In this document: piece after piece, positions 15,918 to 25,490 of the stretch
Layout of the letters: the number at the start of each line of letters is the position of its first letter
Numbering within the stretch: the stretch's first letter is position 1
Origin: JBCCAG01 sp050331115
GTDB lineage: Bacteria; Cyanobacteriota; Cyanobacteriia; CAKZMO01
Assembly (NCBI GenBank): GCA_050331115.1
Contig: JBHJHD010000006.1
Location: forward strand, 40,234-104,233
DNA: 64,000 nt
Direction of reading: 5' to 3'
Notes under the pieces: model-generated
What the model saw: the letters and a program-made list of their open reading frames with translations, nothing else
Databases searched by the model: none
What the model was told of the DNA's origin: nothing
Translations under genes and position numbers: made by a program

Positions 15918-18127
15918 TTCATCGTCGCGTTAACGTTTGCATCATGTCTGGTCTGATTGACGAGCATACCCAGGGGCCGAGACAGCAGATTTAGGGCTCC
16001 GTGACCCGGTTCGGGCTCTGCTTCCGCCACCTGAGCTTCATTGAAGACAACGCCTATGATGGGGGTGCCGCTGCGCCGCAGCTCTTCAGCCACTTGAATC
16101 AGCTGCGATCGCTGGGTCGTGTGAGGCTGTACCACAAGCACAAGGCCATCGGTCCGCTGACTTAGGGTAGCCGCGTCGACGCTGACCGCCGCCGCGGCAG
16201 CATCCACGAGGGTTAAATCGTAGTCGTGGGGCAGCTGCTGCAGAAAGTCTGCCATCGTAGCGGTTTCTGATATCACTGCCGGTCGCTCTGGCATGCGTCC
16301 GTAGGGCAGAAGAAAAAGGTTCTTTAGATTGAGGGGTTTGACCAGAGCGGCGGCGTCCTGCTGCTGGGTGACGACATCCACTAGCCCCTGCTCAGACTTT
16401 AGCCTAAAGAATCGGCTTTGCGATCGCTCTCGCGGGTCTGCTTCTATAAGCAGCGTACGCTGGGTCAGCATGGCGGAAACCGCAGATAGATAGATACTGA
16501 CTGCGGCCTGACCGTCCTCTGGGGTAATGCCGCTGAGAACGATGGCGTGCCCTCGCTCCTGACCGGCCAGCGCTGCCACCTGCTCTTGACATCTGTGCTT
16601 TAGAACCTTTAATAGCCTACGATAGGGCTCTACCAGCGAATCTTGATTGAGAAACTCGTCGAGCTGATGAACGCCACCAATCCGGGGCGGCAGGGGCGGC
16701 AGGCTACCCAAAACCGGCAGCTGGAGCAGCGTCTCTATCTCTTTAGCGCTGTGGATAGCGTCGTCTAGGGCCTCCATTACCACAATCAAACTGCCCGCTA
16801 ACAGCAGCCCTGTAACCCCACCCAGGACAAGGATTAAAGGGGCATTGGGGGCAGAGGCTTCCCCAGGAACCTCCGCTTGACCCAGGATGCGGATATTGCT
16901 GACGATCTGAGCCTCGGCAATCCGCGCCTCTTCTAACTTATTTTGCAGTAGACGCAGCGCCTGCTCGGCCTCTTCTCGGCGGCGAATCAGGCTGACTAGC
17001 GCTTGCTGCTGGCCCGGTAGCTCGGCAGCGAGATTGCTCAAGTTTGTCCGCTGCTGCTCAACTGAGCTGAAGCGCTCTCGCAGGGCCTGCTGCTCAATCT
17101 CCCCGAGAATATACTCTTCTAAAAGGTTTTGGCTGATTTCGCTAGAGGCAGCGGTCCCAGACACACCGCCGAAGCCCTGCGGCGAGCCTAGGGCTTCGGC
17201 GTAGAGCTCCCGCAGCTGGTCCCGCTCGTCGAGTAGCGCCAGCAGTTCAGGATGCTGATCACCTAAACGAGAGCGGGCTTCGGCGATCTGGGCTTCCACA
17301 CCCGTCAGGCGGTTCTTAAGCTCGATGACCTCTTCATCTTGACCAAGCTGTACTGCTCTGTAGGCGTCTGACAGCGTGTTTACCCCCGTTATATCGTCTA
17401 GCACCTGCTGCCGCTCGGCGGTCTCCTGAATCTGGCTCTTTAGAACGCGCGCTTCTCGATCTAGTTCGGCGATGCTGCTTACTAGACCAGCAGACTGAGC
17501 TTCAATAGAGACAATGCCATTCGCCTGACGAAAGCTCTGCTCTTCCGCCTCGGCCTGCGAGAGCAGAGCTTTTTGCTGAGGAACCTCAGTTTCTAGGAAC
17601 TGTCGCACAGATGACGCCTCGCGGCGGATGGCGGCGGCGTTGGCCTGCGCCGCGCTAGAGGCGATCGCGTTTAAAAGCTGGGCCGCCAGCTCAGGACTCG
17701 GGCTTGTGTAGCTCAAATCCAGAAGATTGGTCGCCGGAATGATCGTAATTGACAAGCCGTCCTTTACTTCACCAATACCGGGCAGCGGCGGGGCTTCCGA
17801 TGTCTGAACAGCGGCGGCCTGATCGAGGGCGTCGCGGAGGACCTGCGGCGATGTAATCAGCTCCACTTGGGTTGCTAGGGGATTGACGCCGGTAGCGGCG
17901 CTGTTGGTGAGATCGCTCAGCGCTTGCCCCAGAGCAGATACGCTAGTCTGCTGATCCTCCACCATGACGCGCACTGATGATTCATAGAGGGGTGGCGAAG
18001 TCAGCAAGTAAAAAAATGCTGCCCCTAGCGTTGACGAGAACGCTCCTATAGCTAGCCAGCAGTGTCGTCGCACCGCTGACAAAAGCGTTTTCGAAAAATC
18101 AGTTGCATTCATAGTGGACCCGACCAT
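15914..18127 (-). CDS. Wzc-like polysaccharide co-polymerase with a degenerate BY-kinase domain
   Basis: This 737-residue inner-membrane protein has a Wzz domain with a first membrane helix near residues 25-50, a long periplasmic coiled coil (about 165-420) and a second helix near 435-455. A cytoplasmic domain that aligns by order with tyrosine-kinase Wzc ends the protein. The ATP motifs are lost: where GEGKST is expected there is TPEDGQAAVS (near 533-542), Walker A-prime reads LLIEAD, and Walker B reads DLTLVDAAAAA without the DTPP ending. The C-terminus has no tyrosine cluster. It probably still controls chain length and contacts Wza, but should not autophosphorylate. It overlaps wza by 4 nt. 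Confidence 0.88.
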   Translation of the reverse strand: MVGSTMNATDFSKTLLSAVRRHCWLAIGAFSSTLGAAFFYLLTSPPLYESSVRVMVEDQQTSVSALGQALSDLTNSAATGVNPLATQVELITSPQVLRDALDQAAAVQTSEAPPLPGIGEVKDGLSITIIPATNLLDLSYTSPSPELAAQLLNAIASSAAQANAAAIRREASSVRQFLETEVPQQKALLSQAEAEEQSFRQANGIVSIEAQSAGLVSSIAELDREARVLKSQIQETAERQQVLDDITGVNTLSDAYRAVQLGQDEEVIELKNRLTGVEAQIAEARSRLGDQHPELLALLDERDQLRELYAEALGSPQGFGGVSGTAASSEISQNLLEEYILGEIEQQALRERFSSVEQQRTNLSNLAAELPGQQQALVSLIRRREEAEQALRLLQNKLEEARIAEAQIVSNIRILGQAEVPGEASAPNAPLILVLGGVTGLLLAGSLIVVMEALDDAIHSAKEIETLLQLPVLGSLPPLPPRIGGVHQLDEFLNQDSLVEPYRRLLKVLKHRCQEQVAALAGQERGHAIVLSGITPEDGQAAVSIYLSAVSAMLTQRTLLIEADPRERSQSRFFRLKSEQGLVDVVTQQQDAAALVKPLNLKNLFLLPYGRMPERPAVISETATMADFLQQLPHDYDLTLVDAAAAAVSVDAATLSQRTDGLVLVVQPHTTQRSQLIQVAEELRRSGTPIIGVVFNEAQVAEAEPEPGHGALNLLSRPLGMLVNQTRHDANVNATMK

Positions 18128-18233
18128 CCCCGTTGTGAGTAAATTTGAGAAAATCTGAGCGGCCCGCTCAGAGAATGCGTACCCGTAGTCCCTTTGGGCA
18201 CTTTATTGACCGTCACACCCCTGCCTGCACGGC

Positions 18234-20612
18234 CTAGCCTTCCGAAAACCGAAACGCCTCAGACGCTAAAGAAAGGCTATAGACATCGAACTCACCCAGC
18301 AGAACAGCAATGGGCTCAGTCCCCTGGCTCATTTTGGCTGACAGACTCACGCCCACCATAGAGGCATCGGAGAGTAAAGCGCTGGGGAGGGATGTTGAAA
18401 GCTGGTACTGCTCAGGCGTCCCAGCCAGCTCAATCACATCTTCAACCTGGTTAAAGTCGGTAATGAGCGCATAGGCAGCACCCTCAATGGTGCGGTTTGA
18501 CGTATTGGTATAAAACGCTTCGGCCGCCCTACCCACGCCAAAATCACCCAAGATAAAGCGATCGCGGCCTGCGCCACCCGTGAGGGTATCAATGCCAGAG
18601 GTCTGAAGTTCGTTGCCCCCCACTAACACATCATTGCCGGCCCCGCCCACCAGCGTATCTGCCCCAACGCCTCCACGTAGGGTGCTATCGGCTGTACTTG
18701 CCCGCAGAACATCGTTGCCAGCACCGCCGTCCAGCCGTACGAGTCCGCTGAAGTTGCTAGCGTCGATGATGTTGTCTTCAGCACCGCCACTCAAAATAGC
18801 CCGCTCCAGACCGGCGAGAGCGCTTTGAAATTCCCCCATCTGCAGAGCGCCGTCGCTGAGCGTAAAATTCATATCTGCCGACTCAATGAGCGTATCGATG
18901 CCGTCACCGCCGTCGACAGTATCGTTCCCAGATCCACCAGAGAGAGTATCGTCCCCACCATCGCCGAAGAGGACATCATCAAAGCTGCCGCCGTCTAAGA
19001 AATCGTTGCCCAAGCCGCCCTTCAGCTTGTCTTCACCGTCGCCGCCGAGCAGAAAATCATCGCCTAAACCACCGTCAATTTGATCCCTGCCGCTGCCGCC
19101 AGCTAAGTAGTCTGGGCCGTCTTGGCCACAGACAAGGGTAATGTCGTTGCTGCTGTCGACCGGATCAGCCATGGGGACACCGATGGGAATACCGTCAGGA
19201 TCACTGCCCGTATCATCTTTGCCAATTTCTGAAGCGCACTCCAAATCGGTTTCCGAACCCGTTTCTAGGCCAGTTTCTAGGCCAGTTTCTAGACCAGCTT
19301 CTAGGTCAGGGTTTACAGCCGCATTGCTGTCAAGCGAGATATCAGGTGCGCTGACGTCAACTAGGTTCTGTTCGGGTTGATCGAGGGGAGGGGCTAGTGG
19401 AGCCCTAGGGGTACCGCCGCCGCCAATGCGGTCGGGTGCGTTATTCTCGACCACGTTGAGCGCCGTAAATAACGTCAGAACATCGGCCTGGAAAGGTCCG
19501 CCGTCGCCCTGAAACTCATAGCCATACTGGTCCTCAAATTCCGCTTGCACCCCCGTTTCAACCGCGATCGCGTGGGCGTCCCATGCAGTATCATCAGCCA
19601 CGTAAGCGCCGTAGTTCTGTAGGGCGTAGAACAGCTTCAGCCCTGCGGAGGTTTGTAGCCCCAAATCTTCTGGGGTGATTCCTGGCGGGATGGCGAGCAG
19701 GCTGCCCATCATCAGTCCCGGCGTTGTTCCCCCGTACTGAAGCGGATCAGCATACTCATCAGCCCTAGTCGCAGGCCAGCGATAGCCCAGTCCCCCTTGA
19801 ACGCCCTCTTGATAGGCGAAATAGCGCTCCGCAAATAGGTTAACCTTGAGCGCGTGGCGGATGGGCTCGCTGCCGGTCAGCTCGCCGCGCCGCAGCGTCC
19901 CCCCGATGCTAGAAAGACCGGAGCCAGCGTGCCCACCTTCAACGCCAGTGCCATAGAGATCTTCGTCGGCCGCGCGCCAGCCAAACACAGGGCCTCCGAC
20001 CTGATCGCGCGTCAAGCCGTTCAGCTGAACTAACGTGCGACCGTCGGGCAGCAGGAAAGCAGCCGCGTTATTGGGCGTATGGGTATAATCCGCATCGGCA
20101 ACCGCGAAATCATTCGGCAGCGGCAGAGCAATGCCTTCAAAGCGCGTGCCGGTAGAGCGCCCAGCAGACCAGTTCCCGGGTGCAAAGACCGGCGTCAGAG
20201 GATCGCCACTCTTCAGGGTGTAAAAGTGATCCTCATCGGCCTGTAGGTAGGTTGCCCTAGAGATATTAGCAGGGACGTATTCTGCCTCAGAGCCAATGGG
20301 CTGATTCCAGATAGAATCAGCTGAGAATGGCCAAACTAGGGCATTTCGAGCTGCTGGCGCGGCATCAGCGGCGGTGAGCTTTGGGTCGTTTAAGGAATTG
20401 CTAGACAAGGGTCTTTCTATAGAGTTAGCTACATTAAAGATAGCCGTTTTGACGGTGGCCGGTATATTTAGAGACATTGATGTCGGTGTAAAGGCTGCGA
20501 TCGCGAGGCTGAGCGCAAACGTCAGTAGACCGATCAACCCTAGCCGGTAGCGGCGATTTGGTTTCATGGAGTGATGCCATATCTCTTTAACGTAGGCCGT
20601 GAACTTCTTCAC
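18234..20612 (-). CDS. Secreted RTX-repeat protein with an unassigned N-terminal domain
   Basis: This 792-residue protein has a basic N-terminus and a membrane/signal segment (about residues 22-45). A large domain (about 85-380) starts FSADSIWNQPIGSEAEYVPA and contains GGPVFGWRAADEDLYGTG and LRRGELTGSEPIRHALKVN; I do not recognise its enzymatic class. An acidic linker with a GLET repeat follows (near 435-455). Calcium-binding RTX nonapeptides then occur at about 497-570 and 620-690 (GGLGNDFLDGG, GGSGNDTVDGG, GGAGNDVLVGG). Type I secretion is the usual route for RTX proteins. It overlaps the upstream glycosyltransferase gene by 26 nt and precedes wzc, so it probably acts on or in the exported glycan. 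Confidence 0.8.
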   Translation of the reverse strand: MKKFTAYVKEIWHHSMKPNRRYRLGLIGLLTFALSLAIAAFTPTSMSLNIPATVKTAIFNVANSIERPLSSNSLNDPKLTAADAAPAARNALVWPFSADSIWNQPIGSEAEYVPANISRATYLQADEDHFYTLKSGDPLTPVFAPGNWSAGRSTGTRFEGIALPLPNDFAVADADYTHTPNNAAAFLLPDGRTLVQLNGLTRDQVGGPVFGWRAADEDLYGTGVEGGHAGSGLSSIGGTLRRGELTGSEPIRHALKVNLFAERYFAYQEGVQGGLGYRWPATRADEYADPLQYGGTTPGLMMGSLLAIPPGITPEDLGLQTSAGLKLFYALQNYGAYVADDTAWDAHAIAVETGVQAEFEDQYGYEFQGDGGPFQADVLTLFTALNVVENNAPDRIGGGGTPRAPLAPPLDQPEQNLVDVSAPDISLDSNAAVNPDLEAGLETGLETGLETGSETDLECASEIGKDDTGSDPDGIPIGVPMADPVDSSNDITLVCGQDGPDYLAGGSGRDQIDGGLGDDFLLGGDGEDKLKGGLGNDFLDGGSFDDVLFGDGGDDTLSGGSGNDTVDGGDGIDTLIESADMNFTLSDGALQMGEFQSALAGLERAILSGGAEDNIIDASNFSGLVRLDGGAGNDVLRASTADSTLRGGVGADTLVGGAGNDVLVGGNELQTSGIDTLTGGAGRDRFILGDFGVGRAAEAFYTNTSNRTIEGAAYALITDFNQVEDVIELAGTPEQYQLSTSLPSALLSDASMVGVSLSAKMSQGTEPIAVLLGEFDVYSLSLASEAFRFSEG
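19249..19308. repeat. In-frame 12-bp tandem repeat in the RTX gene
   Basis: The unit GTTTCTAGGCCA occurs at 19261-19272 and 19273-19284, with one- or two-base variants at 19285-19296 and 19297-19308 and a diverged unit at 19249-19260. On the coding strand it encodes a repeating Gly-Leu-Glu-Thr acidic linker. The near-identity of adjacent units implies recent slippage, so linker length may vary among strains. Confidence 0.85.
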
Positions 20613-21804
20613 GTGGGTTAGGCATGAAGTTCGGCTGAGTCGGCAGGCTACTTTCGTCTTTTATTGCAGCTAAGCCCGCTGACTGCAGGAGGTTTTCGTA
20701 TACCGCAACGTAATCTTGCGCAATGTAATCCCAGTTGTGATATTTTTCGACGTACTGCTTAGCGTTATCGGTCATTTGCTTCAGGTATGACAAATTCTGC
20801 AAGGCCCAACGCATGTGCGTAAGGCAAGACTCTTCGCTAGCCGCCTCAAATAATAACCCTCGCTCTGATCCGAGCAGCTTTCGGTGTACCGGAATATCGC
20901 TGGCCAAGACGGGAATGTTCTCATTCATCGCTTCCAGCATAGCCAGCGGCAAGCCCTCTAAATTGGACGGTAGTACAAATAGCCCCGCGTTTCGCATGAG
21001 CTCCGAAAGCCGTTTTCCGCGCAGCTCTCCAGTAAATACAATGTTGGGCTGATTAGCGGCCATCTGAGACAGCTGCTTCGAGAATTCTGAGCTGTCTTGG
21101 TTATTGCCGATGACGACCAAGCTCCAATCGTCCTGCTGCAGCTTTTGAAAAGCTCGAATCAGCAGGTCGGGGCATTTTTCGGGGACGAGTCTTCCTAGGA
21201 ATGCGATATATCGCTTTGGCTTCAGCCCTAGCGAGGAGCCGTAGGAAAATGCCTGATCGCACTCGGCATAGCTCGCGGGCGCGTTGCCGATGTATTGAGT
21301 TTCGAGACCATGCGCATCGTAAAAATAGCGCTGAAGTTCTTCTGAAACCACAGTAATCCTATGGGCAAAGCGAACGGCAGCAAGTTCACCCAATCGAATC
21401 AGTGAGCTTGCCATAGTTCCCCACTTTTCCCGCTGCCAGTCTAGACCATGGCAGGTGACGACAACCTTAGCTGAGCTTGTCATCGGGGGCAGCCACGTCC
21501 ATAGAGAAGGCCCTAGCGCATGGAAATGTATAACATCATACTTCAGGATAGAAGACGTCACGGCGGCCGTCGATGACGTCAATAGCGCGTCTAATCCTGA
21601 CTCGCCTACGCCAGGGAAAGAGCTCACTCTAACGCCCTGAAAATCAAAGCGATCGCGCCAAGACATTTGAGTGTAAGAAGTACGAGCCATTAGATCTACT
21701 AAGTGGCCTTGGGCCGCAATTCGGGGATAAACTTCAGCGCAGTGATGCTCGATACCACCCTGCTTTGGAGGAAGCCCTTTAGAACCAACGACGGCAATTT
21801 TCAT
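20587..21804 (-). CDS. GT4-family glycosyltransferase
   Basis: This 405-residue GT-B glycosyltransferase starts with the typical MKIAVVGSKGLPPKQGGIEH loop used for acceptor and phosphate binding. It also has VIHFHALGPSLWTWLP, a YIAFLGRLVPEKCPDLLIRA donor-domain opening, LFVLPSNLEGLPLAMLEAM (E-x7-E) and a VEKYHNWDYIAQDYV tail. It resembles transferases that act after initiation in exopolysaccharide assembly, using GDP- or UDP-sugars. It is directly upstream of, and overlaps, the RTX gene, which implies co-transcription. The sugar is unknown. Confidence 0.9.
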   Translation of the reverse strand: MKIAVVGSKGLPPKQGGIEHHCAEVYPRIAAQGHLVDLMARTSYTQMSWRDRFDFQGVRVSSFPGVGESGLDALLTSSTAAVTSSILKYDVIHFHALGPSLWTWLPPMTSSAKVVVTCHGLDWQREKWGTMASSLIRLGELAAVRFAHRITVVSEELQRYFYDAHGLETQYIGNAPASYAECDQAFSYGSSLGLKPKRYIAFLGRLVPEKCPDLLIRAFQKLQQDDWSLVVIGNNQDSSEFSKQLSQMAANQPNIVFTGELRGKRLSELMRNAGLFVLPSNLEGLPLAMLEAMNENIPVLASDIPVHRKLLGSERGLLFEAASEESCLTHMRWALQNLSYLKQMTDNAKQYVEKYHNWDYIAQDYVAVYENLLQSAGLAAIKDESSLPTQPNFMPNPREEVHGLR

Positions 21805-22034
21805 AGAGATACCCTTCTAAACCGGTTAATAACGAATAGACAGCCAGAGCCGTGACAGGAACGAACACGCGACTTAGGTCAGTAGTCCAAACACAAAGGC
21901 TGCTATAGACTCTAGGAGCAAGCGCTATGGCAACCGCAAGGTGGGCTCAACGTCTCGTACATCTTTATTACCCACGCTTTCAGACAGAGGCCGTTGGCTA
22001 AAGATAGCCCCACCGAATACACCTAAAATTTCCC

Positions 22035-23270
22035 TCAATAGCTCGACGAGAAGCGTGCGGCTTCTTGATTTCCCATACGACGCTCCCACTGCCGCCACAT
22101 ATCTCGATAAACCTCTCCAACTACGTTGCGCGCGCTAAAGGGAGCCACCGCCTGTAAGCAATTCTCCTGAGCAAACTGTTGTGGTGAATCAAGAATAGTT
22201 GACAAGGCAATAGAAAGTGCCTTGGGAGTACGTTCCTCAGCAACTTGACCAGACTTAGTCGTCAAAATTTTTGGCGTCTCTCCCGCCTGAGTTGTGACAA
22301 CTGGACATCCACAGGCAAGGGCCTCAAGCACTGTAACTGGTAAGCCCTCGTAAGCGCTACTGAGGGCAAAAACGCTGGCAACTCGATATAGATTAGCGAG
22401 CTGATCCTGCCCAACGGCGCCAAGCAGGGTCACGCGCCCCTGCAGGCCCAATTCATCAATGACTGTATTGAGAGACTGCTTTAACTCTCCCTCGCCCGCC
22501 ATCAGCAAATGGATGTCTGGCATCTCTAGCTCCGCAAAAGCGCGTACCAGCAACTCCGGATCTTTCTGAGGATGCAGTCGTCCTGCAAAGAGAATGAACC
22601 GAGTATCGGGCGCTAGACTCATTCGCTGCGCTAAGTTCTGCCGGCGCTCCTGAATCTCAGTAGAGGAAAATGGATAAAAAATACTTTCATCCACAGGATT
22701 ACGAACTGTGTAAATCCGATCTTCGACGCTTGGATAAAGCTCTCGATACAGCTGAGATGAATCAGCATTACAAGAGAGAACTTGGTCAAAGCGGTGCACC
22801 AAAAACCGCTCTAGCGAAAAGTAAGCCCAAGGCGCATATCGCCAAAGGATGCCCCCATTACCTTTTGAAGCTGACATTTCTCTGCGAACATCGTTATGAA
22901 TAAACAACGCCTTATGGCCAGACCAGGCCGTAGACACTAGCGCTGGTTCGAGTCGATGAAAGTGCATAAAGTCGGAAGCAAGATCCTTTCCCGCGAGCGC
23001 AAAAGTGTACTTTACAGACGTCGGTATGACGTGGCGGACGTCGTCGTCCTCTATGTTGAATAGCGGGAAAAACATGAGCTGTCGACCGGAGAGCGAGCGG
23101 CAATACCATTTGCCAGCCGGCATGTCCCGATTTCCCGTACCGACAAGCCTAACCTCAAATTCTGAAGGCGCAAACTTGATGAAATTTAGAATAACTGTCT
23201 GAATTCCTCCTATGGAAGGCCGCCAGGGATTGAACTGATAGAAAATAGTTAATACAGGTTTTTGCATCAC
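22035..23270 (-). CDS. GT4-family glycosyltransferase
   Basis: This 411-residue transferase is the first gene of the minus-strand polysaccharide run. It shows FNPWRPSIGGIQTVILNFIK at the N-terminus, ILFAGRLHPQKDPELLVRAF at the start of the donor domain, IHLLMAGEGELKQSL, VTLLGAVGQDQLANLYR and VFALSSAYEGLPVTVLEALA (E-x7-E), all standard GT4 marks. It would transfer a sugar to a lipid-linked oligosaccharide in the cytoplasm. The 230 bp to the next gene hold no clear signal. Nucleotide composition resembles its neighbours. Confidence 0.9.
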   Translation of the reverse strand: MMQKPVLTIFYQFNPWRPSIGGIQTVILNFIKFAPSEFEVRLVGTGNRDMPAGKWYCRSLSGRQLMFFPLFNIEDDDVRHVIPTSVKYTFALAGKDLASDFMHFHRLEPALVSTAWSGHKALFIHNDVRREMSASKGNGGILWRYAPWAYFSLERFLVHRFDQVLSCNADSSQLYRELYPSVEDRIYTVRNPVDESIFYPFSSTEIQERRQNLAQRMSLAPDTRFILFAGRLHPQKDPELLVRAFAELEMPDIHLLMAGEGELKQSLNTVIDELGLQGRVTLLGAVGQDQLANLYRVASVFALSSAYEGLPVTVLEALACGCPVVTTQAGETPKILTTKSGQVAEERTPKALSIALSTILDSPQQFAQENCLQAVAPFSARNVVGEVYRDMWRQWERRMGNQEAARFSSSY

Positions 23271-24295
23271 CGTCTTTGAGCTGAAACAGCCCTACTTATT
23301 TCTCAAAATCTTTAACATCACCGCTTCACGCGCACTAGAGAAAGTGCCTGAGCAAGCTCATGCTGGAGACAAGATGACAGGTTAATTTATCACGACAGAC
23401 TATATGAAGTTAAGACGACCCTAAACCACCAGGCGGGGGTTTGAAATGGGCGATGTTGCGGTACCGTATTGCGCGTCTTATACGAAAGTTAGCAGGGAAT
23501 ACTGAGTAGAGCAAGCCTCTATGCACTACGTATAAGATTTTACAAATGAAAATTGTGGTGCGACACAGCTTTAATGTTCTTGGAAAAACGGTTCTATGCC
23601 GAAGTTTTTTTGACTAGGCGATCTCAGCCGCAAAGCTCCATTCCATAACCGTTACAGCACAGGAAATCTTTTACAACTTTTTACAAAAAACATCAATTAT
23701 TAGGGAGCTTCATGTTGGCTTTACTAATTCCGCAGAAAAATTTTCCTGCAAAAAAAAAGATGTAGAGAGGGGTCTCGCCCCTCAAAAGCCCTGAAAGCCA
23801 GCAGGAGCAAGTGGTTTATCTAGAATCATCTCTCGAAGAAATCTTTCAAGCGACCTACCGAGCAGCCTATAAGCTTAGCTTATGTTCCTTGATCTTTGTG
23901 CAATAGCAAGTGATACATGAAGTAATGCACGACACGTATGACGGCGCAATTGTTCCGCACTGCGGCGTCTGCGACAGTCTGCTAGCTCAACGATCGGGTT
24001 GCCTTGTCCTTCTGAATAGTCTTGAGCCATGGCGCGGATTGTGAGGTATCGCAGTGGCTGAAAATCAGCGGCTGAAAATGGATTTGATGGTTTTGGGGGT
24101 TTTCGCTTGGGTACTTTAGTTCCAACTTGAGGTCGGAAGCCGGCTGGAAGATGGCATCCGTCGTTTCTTGTTCGCCAATAGCCGGTGTTAGCGATAGGGC
24201 GCTTTAGTATTGGATCTGAACTCCACGTTTTGGCAACGAAAGATAGCTTTCACAACATTTTTTAGCAAACATAGGTTTATGAGGATTGAAAATTC
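23271..24295. other. 1-kb gap between the divergent halves of the polysaccharide island
   Basis: No convincing gene was found. The part near 23520-23760 is AT-rich. A minus-strand frame from about 24250 to the TAA at 23875 has no stop for over 120 codons but no ATG until 24030, where a 51-residue ORF begins (MAQDYSEGQGNPIVE). I do not recognise the translation. A terminator-like hairpin at 23750-23783 faces the same direction. The gap should also contain the divergent promoters for the flanking operons; no motif was clear enough to mark. Confidence 0.4.
23750..23783 (-). terminator. Possible minus-strand terminator hairpin
   Basis: GAGGGG (23767-23772) and CCCCTC (23778-23783) form a 6-bp GC stem with a 5-nt loop. 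Read on the minus strand it is followed after 8 nt by nine T residues (23758-23750). The gap between stem and T-tract is longer than usual, so activity is doubtful. It would end a transcript coming from the unexplained minus-strand frame above it. Confidence 0.3.
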
Positions 24296-25468
24296 ATGAA
24301 TGTTGCCCTCTCCACGCGCACTAGAGACCAGTTCTTAGTATTTGGGTCCCCTGCAATTGAGGAGGCAGAGATCCAAGAAGTCGTCGCCAGCATGAAAACG
24401 GGCTGGCTGGGCACCGGACCTAAGGTTGCGCAGTTTGAAAGTGACTTTAAAGATTACAAGGGAGCTAAGCATGCGATCGCAGTCAACTCATGTACCGCTG
24501 CGCTTCATCTCAGCATGCTGGCTGCCGATTTACAGCCAGGGGATGAAGTCATCACAACGCCGCTCACGTTCTGCGCGACCGTGAATGCGATCATTCACGC
24601 CGGTGCGGTACCCGTTCTTGCTGACGTCAGCCCCACCACGATGAACATCGATCCAGAGCAGGTGGCGGCAAAAGTCACGCCCAAAACCAAAGCCGTTATC
24701 CCTGTCCACTTTGCTGGCCGCGCCTGCGAAATGGATACCCTATGCGACATCGCTCACAACTACGACCTCAAGGTGATAGAGGACTGCGCCCATGCTATTG
24801 AAACCGAGTATAAAGGGCGAAAAGCTGGGGCCTGGGGTGATTTTGGATGCTTCAGCTTCTATGTCACCAAGAACATTATTACGGGTGAGGGTGGCATGGT
24901 AATAACCGGTAGTGAAGACGATGCCGCTCAGCTCAAGATATTGGCACTACACGGGATGAGCAAGGATGCCTGGAAGCGCTTTGGCGATGACGGCTACAAG
25001 CATTACCAAGTCGTGGAGTGTGGGTTCAAGTACAGCATGATGGATTTGCAGGGCGCGATCGGCATTCATCAGCTCCAGCGAGTCGAGACATACTGGCAGC
25101 GACGGCAGGAGATCTGGCAGCGGTACAACGAAGCATTTGCCGACTTACCTATTAGTCTGCCTCCAGAGCCAGAAACCAATACTCGTCACGCCTACCACTT
25201 GTATACAATTCTTGTGGACGAAAATAAGGCGGGTATTAGCCGTGATGCATTTCTGAGCGGTATGACGGCCGAGAATATTGGCGTTGGTGTTCATTACTTG
25301 AGTATTCCTGAGCACCCTTATTACCAAAAGTCTCTGGGATGGAAGCCAGAACAGTACCCAAACGCCATGGCCATTGGGCGACAAACCGTGAGCCTCCCGC
25401 TGTCAGCTAAGCTGGCGGATGAGGACGTTGAAGATGTGATTTTGGCCGTCAAGAAGCTTATTAAATAG
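24296..25468 (+). CDS. DegT/DnrJ/EryC1 family PLP-dependent sugar aminotransferase
   Basis: This 390-residue protein has the complete family layout: MKTGWLGTGPKVAQFE near the start, AVNSCTAALHLSML (phosphate cup), DEVITTPLTFCATVNAI, VIEDCAHAIE (PLP ring Asp), and the Schiff-base lysine near residue 192 in SFYVTKNIITGEGGMV. Family enzymes transaminate keto-sugar nucleotides, usually with glutamate, to make amino sugars for surface glycans. It heads a plus-strand operon with a PhyH-type oxygenase 22 bp downstream, so a dedicated sugar modification is likely. The keto-sugar substrate would have to be made elsewhere, since no dehydratase is in the window. Confidence 0.92.
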   Translation: MNVALSTRTRDQFLVFGSPAIEEAEIQEVVASMKTGWLGTGPKVAQFESDFKDYKGAKHAIAVNSCTAALHLSMLAADLQPGDEVITTPLTFCATVNAIIHAGAVPVLADVSPTTMNIDPEQVAAKVTPKTKAVIPVHFAGRACEMDTLCDIAHNYDLKVIEDCAHAIETEYKGRKAGAWGDFGCFSFYVTKNIITGEGGMVITGSEDDAAQLKILALHGMSKDAWKRFGDDGYKHYQVVECGFKYSMMDLQGAIGIHQLQRVETYWQRRQEIWQRYNEAFADLPISLPPEPETNTRHAYHLYTILVDENKAGISRDAFLSGMTAENIGVGVHYLSIPEHPYYQKSLGWKPEQYPNAMAIGRQTVSLPLSAKLADEDVEDVILAVKKLIK

Positions 25469-25490
25469 AGCAGTAAAATATTCTAGACCT

